This document shows, piece after piece, positions 1 through 4,657 of a stretch of DNA of 8,628 bases. The position numbers and the translations under genes were made by a program. Origin of the DNA: an uncultured Lachnospiraceae bacterium (GTDB taxonomy: Bacteria > Bacillota > Clostridia > Lachnospirales > Lachnospiraceae); the NCBI GenBank assembly GCA_910577765.1, contig CAJTOV010000155.1:1-8628 (forward strand). The letters are read 5' to 3'. The notes beneath the pieces are model-generated. The model was not told where the DNA came from. It saw nothing but the letters and a program-made list of their open reading frames with translations, and searched no databases. Numbering within the stretch: the stretch's first letter is position 1; every line of letters starts with the position of its first letter.

Positions 1-63
1 GGACGCCCGATGCTTCTTGTCCGGCATAGCCGGACAAGAAGATGCCCCCCGTGAAAAGTAACA
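1..63. repeat. Right part of a small palindromic repeat element (copy 1, cut by window edge)
   Basis: Positions 1-46 are identical to 948-993. The core is a perfect hairpin with a 13-bp arm, CTTCTTGTCCGGC (13-25), an ATA loop and the complementary arm (29-41). The right end, read on the minus strand from 63, begins TGTTACTTTTCACGGGG. This resembles the ends of the copy at 858-1009 (TGTTACCGTTCACGG and TGTTACTATTCAAGG). The left half lies outside the window. No ORF or transposase is present, so if it is mobile it would be a non-autonomous element. It could instead be a REP-like regulatory repeat. Confidence 0.75.
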
Positions 64-83
64 AACGCGCCTGGGGCGCGTTT
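63..83 (-). terminator. Probable rho-independent terminator of the NlpC/P60 gene
   Basis: A 9-bp perfect stem (AAACGCGCC at 63-71 against 75-83) with a 3-nt loop lies 15 nt beyond the stop codon of the minus-strand gene at 98. On the minus strand the stem ends in TTT and is followed by GTTACTTTTC, an interrupted U-tract, so termination strength is uncertain. The hairpin abuts the end of the repeat element at 1-63. The plus strand also shows TTTT after the stem, so it could work in both directions. Confidence 0.65.
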
Positions 84-97
84 TCTGTAATCATTTA

Positions 98-721
98 TTA
101 AAACATACTGACGATCCGTACCGGTGTACGGTAATTCCAGTTGGAAATCTTAATGCCCGTCCGGTAGGTGGAGGCATGTACGATCTGACCGTTGCCAATA
201 TACATGGCCACATGGTTGATGCGGGAACCCTGGGCGTAAAACAGCAGGTCTCCCGGCTGCATGGCGTCTGCACTGATGGCAGTTCCCTGGCTGGCCTGGG
301 CTCCGGAAGAGCGGTTCATGGATATCCCTGCTCCGTACTGCATCACATATTTCACAAATCCGGAACAGTCTGCGCCTACGTGGGGATCATTGCCTCCGGC
401 CCGGTAGGGTCTGCCTACAAACTGAAGGGCATAATTCACCAGGTTCTGACGCGCCTCTTTGCTGGAATTCTTAGTTTCTTCCTCCGGTACCTCCTCAGCG
501 CTGTCATCTTCAATCGCATCTCCGGTACCGGCCTCAATGACCTGGGAAAGCACCTCTTCCGTCTCCTGGTCAGCCGCCATCTCCTCTGCCGGGTCCTCTT
601 CCTCTTCCGCCGGCGCAACCAGTACCGGAGAAGTGGTATCCGCCCACGCCGTCACCGGAACCGCCATAGTCAAAGAACCTGCAAGAATCGCTGCTGCTGT
701 CATATATGCCTTAAATTTCAT
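98..721 (-). CDS. Secreted NlpC/P60-family peptidoglycan peptidase
   Basis: The 207-residue product is predicted to be an exported cysteine peptidase that cuts peptide stems of peptidoglycan, as NlpC/P60 enzymes typically do (gamma-D-Glu-diaminopimelate bonds). Residues 1-27 form a signal peptide with a likely cut after AWA. Residues 38-83 are a very acidic, Glu-rich, low-complexity linker. Residues 88-207 are the NlpC/P60 domain with the catalytic Cys119 in DCSGF, His170 in NHVAMYIG and a third polar residue, His182, in VHAS. No SH3 or other wall-binding domain is visible, so the acidic segment is the only non-catalytic mature part. The start is supported by a GGGAG ribosome site 9 nt upstream (731-735) and a consensus promoter at 791-819. 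It appears monocistronic, with a hairpin just after the stop. The family call is firm; the exact bond cleaved is inferred. Confidence 0.93.
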   Translation of the reverse strand: MKFKAYMTAAAILAGSLTMAVPVTAWADTTSPVLVAPAEEEEDPAEEMAADQETEEVLSQVIEAGTGDAIEDDSAEEVPEEETKNSSKEARQNLVNYALQFVGRPYRAGGNDPHVGADCSGFVKYVMQYGAGISMNRSSGAQASQGTAISADAMQPGDLLFYAQGSRINHVAMYIGNGQIVHASTYRTGIKISNWNYRTPVRIVSMF

Positions 722-758
722 AGTTATTCACTCCCATGTCATTAATTTATGTATTTCT

Positions 759-775
759 GTTACAAAATTGTTACA
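759..775 (-). promoter_or_regulatory. WalR-like direct-repeat box in the NlpC/P60 leader
   Basis: The minus strand reads TGTAAC-AATTT-TGTAAC, an exact match to the published Bacillus WalR (YycF) consensus TGTWAH-N5-TGTWAH. WalR is known to control peptidoglycan hydrolase genes, and the adjacent gene is one. The box lies roughly +10 to +26 from the inferred start of transcription, a position that suggests repression rather than activation. A competing explanation is that TGTTACAATTCA (769-780, plus) resembles the ends of the local repeat family. No regulator gene is in the window. Confidence 0.4.
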
Positions 776-790
776 ATTCATTACGTTTTC

Positions 791-819
791 ATTATACATT
801 TAATTCTTTTCCATGTCAA
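791..819 (-). promoter_or_regulatory. Consensus sigma-A promoter of the NlpC/P60 gene
   Basis: On the minus strand a perfect -35 TTGACA (819-814), a 17-bp spacer and a perfect extended -10 TGTATAAT (hexamer 796-791) are present. Transcription should start near 784, giving a leader of about 62 nt before the ATG at 721. The fit to consensus predicts strong basal expression, which makes downstream repression or attenuation more plausible. Confidence 0.85.
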
Positions 820-857
820 CCATCTTCTGGTTTTTTTATTATTTATTAATAAAAATG

Positions 858-1009
858 TGTTACCGTTCACGGGGCGGGGAAATCCGGACGAAAACAGACG
901 TCAAGCTGGCTTGTAAGACTGTTTTTGTCCAGTTTTCCACATCGGGCGGACGCCCGATGCTTCTTGTCCGGCATAGCCGGACAAGAAGATGCCTCCTTGA
1001 ATAGTAACA
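858..1009. repeat. Near-complete small palindromic element with terminal inverted repeats (copy 2)
   Basis: The left end reads TGTTACCGTTCACGG (858-872). The right end, read on the opposite strand from 1009, is TGTTACTATTCAAGG. Inside are three hairpins in series: an imperfect 20-bp stem (878-897 with 919-938), ATCGGGC/GCCCGAT (941-947 with 952-958), and the 13-bp CTTCTTGTCCGGC hairpin (960-988). AAAATG precedes the left end (852-857) and follows the right end (1010-1015), a possible target duplication, though A-rich and weak. The internal 948-993 segment is identical to 1-46. No coding capacity is seen. It occupies the gene-free region upstream of the NlpC/P60 promoter. Confidence 0.65.
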
Positions 1010-1013
1010 AAAA

Positions 1014-1056
1014 TGTTACAGTTCACAGTGCGGGGAAAACCGGACAAGAAGATGCC
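1014..1056. repeat. Partial copy of the same repeat element (copy 3, left end only)
   Basis: TGTTACAGTTCACAGTGCGGGG followed by AAAACCGGACAAGAAG and ATGCC aligns with the left end of copy 2 (858-900). It also carries the CCGGACAAGAAGATGCC motif found in the right arms of copies 1 and 2. No matching right end is visible before the terminator at 1094-1134, so it seems truncated or decayed. It begins almost directly at the end of copy 2, so the two are arranged head to tail. Confidence 0.55.
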
Positions 1057-1093
1057 CCTGCGATGGTTGCTTCCTATCCGGCACACAGGGCAC

Positions 1094-1134
1094 AAAAAAA
1101 CCAGGAAACGCAGTTTCCTGCATTTCCTGGTTTT
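1094..1134 (-). terminator. Strong rho-independent terminator of the fbp-HAAS operon
   Basis: On the minus strand a long stem pairs 1118-1134 with 1097-1113. It reads AAAACCAGGAAA then UGCAG, with one G-U pair, and is capped by a GAAA tetraloop (1117-1114). It runs into seven U residues (1100-1094). It lies 25 nt beyond the stop codon of the HAAS-like gene at 1159. This is a textbook terminator. Confidence 0.93.
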
Positions 1135-1158
1135 CCAGTCCCCGCCCTTGCCGGGCCT

Positions 1159-1650
1159 TTATCTTCCTCTTACAAACCACATGATCAGGGCCACCATGAT
1201 CAGGGCCGGAAGCAGGGGCACCACAATGGCCAGAATCCCGGACACAATGGACAGCACCACGGCCAGAACCAGAATCGCCACTGCGATTCCCAGCAGCTTC
1301 CAGTACCATTTGTTCAGATCATAGTAACGGATATTGCCGCTTCTCTGATACCGGGGGTCCTGTCCGGCATACTCCGGTTCCTGCTGCCGGCTCCCGCCGG
1401 AATACCCGTAGCCGGAGGCGCCGTAAGCTTCGTACTGTCCTTCCCCGGCTCCGGGGGTGGCGTCCACAATGGTCCTGGCAATCAGCCTGGGATCGCCCAG
1501 CTCCTCCATCACATCTGCCTCCCCCCGTCCGTTCCGGCACTGGGTGTTCATATAATCTTCATAATAATCCAGATTCTCCTTTACCACTGCCGGAGGCACC
1601 TGGCCGGAAAGGGCATTCTTCAGTCCCTGCAGAAATTCTTCTCTGTTCAT
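1159..1650 (-). CDS. HAAS/DUF1700-like membrane protein
   Basis: The 163-residue product has an N-terminal soluble helical domain (1-62). Its pattern MNREEFL..LKNAL, NLDYYEDY and EELGDPRLIARTI is typical of the HAAS/DUF1700 group of membrane-associated proteins. Residues 66-108 are a Gly-, Tyr- and Gln-rich linker. Residues 118-160 are strongly hydrophobic and probably form a two-helix hairpin, ending in RGR. HAAS proteins often pair with a PadR-type regulator, but none is next to this gene. The ATG overlaps the fbp stop as ATGA, and the ribosome site AAGGAG lies within the last fbp codons, so translation is probably coupled. A 15-bp-period DNA repeat (1181-1192 and 1196-1207) encodes ALIMVALIM in the last helix. 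The function is unknown; the family call rests on the pattern of the N-terminal region. Confidence 0.8.
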   Translation of the reverse strand: MNREEFLQGLKNALSGQVPPAVVKENLDYYEDYMNTQCRNGRGEADVMEELGDPRLIARTIVDATPGAGEGQYEAYGASGYGYSGGSRQQEPEYAGQDPRYQRSGNIRYYDLNKWYWKLLGIAVAILVLAVVLSIVSGILAIVVPLLPALIMVALIMWFVRGR

Positions 1651-3581
1651 TCCATCTCCTTAATATCACCGGACCGGTAGGCAGCTACCAGTTCCTTTAA
1701 GTCCGCGATACATGCCTTCAGTTCCACACCCTTGTCCGTATCCGCAACCATGATCCGGTTCTTCATCTTCTCCACAATGGTCACCCGGGGGGTACTTTCC
1801 TGCTCCGGGTCAAAGGGCTTGTGCTCCGCCAGGGCCAGATGGTGGGAATTGGATATGAGGGTGTACCCGGCAATCCCGGTCTGCTTCTGGTATGCCTTGG
1901 ACAGGCCGCCGTCAATGATATACAGTTTGCCGTTGGCCTTGATGGGGGTCTCCCCATCCTTGATCTTTACCGGAACATGTCCGTTAATAATATGGGACCC
2001 TTTCACCGGAAGGCCGAACTCCTTAAGAATCCGGTCGCAGTGCTCCACCTTCTGGCTTAACTGGTAGTAGGGGTTCAGATGCTCCTTGTGGGTGCTTTTG
2101 TCTGCAATAAAATAATGTTCAAATGTGGTCATTTTATCCTTGCCAAATACCGGAGACTTGGCGCCGCACCAGAGATACCACATAAAATCCCTGGCATCTG
2201 CCTTGGCCGGGTCATGCTCGTCCAGACAGTAGGCCTTGCGGATCTGCTCGCTGATATAATCCATCAGGGCTTTCCCTGCCAGAGGCCTGCCTTCACAGAG
2301 CAATTCCTCAAAGCTGCCGTCCTCCCGCATCGGGATACAGCCGTGATACATCAGATTGCCGTTGTAGCATTTGTACAGTTCCCCGTTGGAGTAGAGAAAA
2401 CGAATATGCTTGTGGAGCAGATCGCTGTGCTTAAAGGACAGCACCAGGGCGTGGAGCAGCTCTTCCTCCTCCTGGGTCAGCTTCAGGGGATCACCGGGGT
2501 CCACGGTGGGAAATGCCGTATCCAGCAGGGCATGTTCCTTTCCTCCGATCTTCACGGTGCCCTTGGCAAAATCCACGGCCTCCAGCAGAAGCCGGTCATT
2601 CATCTGGTAATCCGGGTGGCGCTTAATGATCTGGCCCTCCACCTTGAACTGGAGGATGGCAATGGCCTTGTGCATCTTGGCCGCCAGTCCCGGGTCCACA
2701 GCATCGTATATATTCTCGTCCAGAATCTTAGGCACAAACCGGGTGCAGGGGTCGTCCTTGTACACCTTTGCCGCAAACATGGAAAGGGGCCGCAGATTGA
2801 TGCCGTATCCGTCTTCCAGTACGTCAAAGCTGTTGTAACTGATGGCAATCCGCAGCACATTGCAGACACAGGCCGGATTCCCGGTGGCTGCCCCCATCCA
2901 GGAAATGTCATGGTTCCCCCACTGGATATCCACATCATGGCACCGCATCAGTTCATTCATGATAATATCCGCCCGGGGACCTCTGTCGAAAATATCCCCG
3001 ATAATGTGAAGGCTGTCAATGGTCAGGTTCTGGATCAGTTCGCATAAGGCAGCGATGAACTTGTCCGCAGTCTTGGTATCAATAATGGAGTAGATGATCT
3101 CCCCATAATAGACCCGCTTGTTCTCGTCGTTGTAATCCACATGCAGCAGCTCATCAATTACATAGGCGAATTCCGACGGCATTTTCTTACGGACCTTGGA
3201 GCGGGTGTATTTGGAGGAAACCACCTTGCAGATCTGTACCAGCCGGTAGATGGTGACCCGCTGCCATTCTTCCGTGTTCCTTCCCTCCCTGGTGAGCCGC
3301 GCCAGATTCCGGTCCGGATAGTAAATCAGGTGGGCCAGCTCAATCTGTTCATTTTCCGGTATGATGTGGCCGAAGGTTTCTTTGATCTTCTCCCGGATGA
3401 TCCCGGATGCGCTGCGCAGAAGATTGATAAATGCCTCATACTCCCCATGAAGATCGCTGAAAAAATACTCCGTTCCCTTGGGCAGCCCGCAGATGGCTGT
3501 CAGGTTGATGATCTCGCTGGATGCGGCCTTTACGCTGGGATACTGTCTGGACAACAGTTTCAAATATGCTAAATCTCTCAT
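1647..3581 (-). CDS. fbp: Fructose-1,6-bisphosphatase, class III (Firmicute type)
   Basis: This 644-residue cytosolic enzyme hydrolyses fructose 1,6-bisphosphate to fructose 6-phosphate and phosphate in gluconeogenesis. It belongs to the class III family, unrelated in fold to the E. coli class I enzyme. The metallophosphatase signatures are in order: SDLHGE (42-47), GDIFDRGP (195-202) and WGNHD (221-225). Later conserved segments are MYHGCIPM (411-418), NGHVPVK (533-539) and SNSHH (577-581). The length matches the family (about 640-670), so it is complete. The start is fixed by AGGAGGGG just upstream (3591-3584) and a promoter at 3618-3646. It is the first gene of a two-gene operon with the HAAS-like gene. 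The B. subtilis relative is Mn-dependent, activated by phosphoenolpyruvate and inhibited by AMP; similar control here is inferred. Confidence 0.97.
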   Translation of the reverse strand: MRDLAYLKLLSRQYPSVKAASSEIINLTAICGLPKGTEYFFSDLHGEYEAFINLLRSASGIIREKIKETFGHIIPENEQIELAHLIYYPDRNLARLTREGRNTEEWQRVTIYRLVQICKVVSSKYTRSKVRKKMPSEFAYVIDELLHVDYNDENKRVYYGEIIYSIIDTKTADKFIAALCELIQNLTIDSLHIIGDIFDRGPRADIIMNELMRCHDVDIQWGNHDISWMGAATGNPACVCNVLRIAISYNSFDVLEDGYGINLRPLSMFAAKVYKDDPCTRFVPKILDENIYDAVDPGLAAKMHKAIAILQFKVEGQIIKRHPDYQMNDRLLLEAVDFAKGTVKIGGKEHALLDTAFPTVDPGDPLKLTQEEEELLHALVLSFKHSDLLHKHIRFLYSNGELYKCYNGNLMYHGCIPMREDGSFEELLCEGRPLAGKALMDYISEQIRKAYCLDEHDPAKADARDFMWYLWCGAKSPVFGKDKMTTFEHYFIADKSTHKEHLNPYYQLSQKVEHCDRILKEFGLPVKGSHIINGHVPVKIKDGETPIKANGKLYIIDGGLSKAYQKQTGIAGYTLISNSHHLALAEHKPFDPEQESTPRVTIVEKMKNRIMVADTDKGVELKACIADLKELVAAYRSGDIKEME

Positions 3582-3617
3582 GTCCCCTCCTGATACGTGT
3601 TGGTAATAACTGGTTTT

Positions 3618-3646
3618 ATTATAGGCGATTGGCTGAAATATTTCAA
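3618..3646 (-). promoter_or_regulatory. fbp: Sigma-A promoter of the fbp operon
   Basis: The minus strand shows TTGAAA (3646-3641), a 17-bp spacer and a perfect TATAAT (3623-3618). Transcription should start near 3611, giving a leader of about 30 nt that carries the AGGAGGGG ribosome site. It is back to back with the promoter at 3716-3744; the two -35 boxes are about 70 bp apart. Confidence 0.85.
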
Positions 3647-3663
3647 GTATAGGAGAAAGTACA

Positions 3664-3712
3664 GTTTTAGATTACCGTTCGCTGGGTATTAGTGAACGGT
3701 AACCGTTTTAGA
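3664..3712. repeat. Minimal inverted-repeat element flanked by 8-bp direct repeats
   Basis: A perfect 9-bp inverted repeat, TTACCGTTC (3672-3680) and GAACGGTAA (3694-3702), encloses 13 nt. It is bordered on each side by GTTTTAGA (3664-3671 and 3705-3712). The right arm read in reverse, GTTACCGTTCAC (3703-3692), is identical to the left end of the 858-1009 element (859-870). The arrangement looks like two element ends with almost no interior and a possible 8-bp target duplication. Since it lies between two divergent promoters, ending 3 bp before a -35 box, it could equally be an operator. Confidence 0.6.
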
Positions 3713-3715
3713 CAT

Positions 3716-3744
3716 TTGACCTTGGAGGAAGCCTGGTATATAAT
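3716..3744 (+). promoter_or_regulatory. Sigma-A promoter of the metallo-hydrolase gene
   Basis: TTGACC (3716-3721), a 17-bp spacer and a perfect TATAAT (3739-3744) are present. Transcription should start near 3751, giving a leader of about 40 nt with AGGAGG at 3777-3782. This placement rules out an upstream GTG at 3692 as the start codon, because it would lie outside the transcript. Confidence 0.85.
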
Positions 3745-3790
3745 GGATGAAACCCGAGAAAAAGAACAACACCACAGGAGGACTCTTTTA

Positions 3791-4603
3791 ATGGAAGAAT
3801 TGTATGTGTTTGGTACCGGCAATGCGGCTGTAACCCATTATTACAATACCTGTTTTGCCATCCGGGACGGGGAGCAGTTTTTTATGGTGGATGCAGGAGG
3901 GGGCAATGGGATTCTGCGGATTCTGGAGGATATGGGTGTCCGGTATGAACAGATCCACCACATTTTTGTGACCCATGAACACACGGACCATCTGCTGGGC
4001 ATTGTCTGGATGGTACGGTTTATTGCCACCCGGATGCTAAAGGGCAGCTACCGGGGGGATCTGTACATTTACTGCCATGAGGACCTGCCGGACACCATTG
4101 ACACCTTCTGCCGCCTGACCCTCCAGGGGAAATTCTATAAACTGATCGGCCAGCGGATTCACCTGGTTCCTGTCCGGGACGGGGAGACCCGGCAGATTCT
4201 GGATTATGATGTAACCTTTTTTGATATTCACTCCACCAAGGCAAAGCAGTTCGGCTTTACCACCCGGCTGAAAAACGGCGGGCGCCTACCCTGCGCCGGG
4301 GACGAGCCGTACAATCCGGTCTGCGCTCCCTATGTGGAGGGAAGCGACTGGCTGCTTCATGAAGCCTTCTGTCTCTATGAAGAGCGGGAACTGCACCAGC
4401 CCTATGAGAAGCACCACAGCACGGTAAAGGATGCCTGCATACTGGCCCAGGAGCTTCACATTCCCAATCTGGTGCTGTGGCATACAGAGGACAAGACCAC
4501 CGTAGGCTGCCGCAGGGAGCGCTATCTGGCAGAAGGCCGCCCCTATTACCAGGGCAATCTCCACATTCCGGAGGACCGGGAGATCATTCCCCTCCATTCA
4601 TGA
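3791..4603 (+). CDS. Metallo-beta-lactamase-fold hydrolase, RNase Z-like
   Basis: The 270-residue cytosolic protein has a metallo-beta-lactamase fold. The metal site THEHTDH (61-67) gives His62, His64, Asp66 and His67. Further likely ligands are His147 (DIHS), Asp171 (CAGDE) and His231 (LWHTED). LLHEAF (188-193) and HHSTVKDA (208-215) recall the C-terminal half of RNase Z. The N-terminus (VFGTGNAAVTHYYNT) differs from classical RNase Z, so tRNA 3' processing is not assured and the substrate is unknown. The start at 3791 is chosen because AGGAGG lies 8 nt upstream and a promoter at 3716-3744 precedes it. The in-frame GTG at 3692 would add 33 residues encoded across the promoter. The M23 peptidase gene follows after 54 bp and may be co-transcribed, as no terminator was seen between them. 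Confidence 0.88.
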   Translation: MEELYVFGTGNAAVTHYYNTCFAIRDGEQFFMVDAGGGNGILRILEDMGVRYEQIHHIFVTHEHTDHLLGIVWMVRFIATRMLKGSYRGDLYIYCHEDLPDTIDTFCRLTLQGKFYKLIGQRIHLVPVRDGETRQILDYDVTFFDIHSTKAKQFGFTTRLKNGGRLPCAGDEPYNPVCAPYVEGSDWLLHEAFCLYEERELHQPYEKHHSTVKDACILAQELHIPNLVLWHTEDKTTVGCRRERYLAEGRPYYQGNLHIPEDREIIPLHS

Positions 4604-4657
4604 TTATCCGCCTTCCCGCATATGCTTTTAGTAATATTGCGTGCGGGGAGGTTCCTT

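Noticed and set aside
176..745. A 189-codon plus-strand frame over the NlpC/P60 gene
   Set aside because: Antisense shadow of a gene with signal peptide, catalytic residues and promoter on the other strand.
925..1680. A 251-codon plus-strand frame with a His/Gln/Gly-rich stretch resembling a metal-binding repeat protein
   Set aside because: It is the complement of the HAAS-like gene and runs through the repeat elements and a terminator. The His/Gln pattern comes from antisense reading of hydrophobic codons, and no ribosome site is present.
2079..3047. A 322-codon plus-strand frame antisense to fbp
   Set aside because: It lies entirely within the strongly supported fbp gene, has no family-like motifs and no ribosome site.
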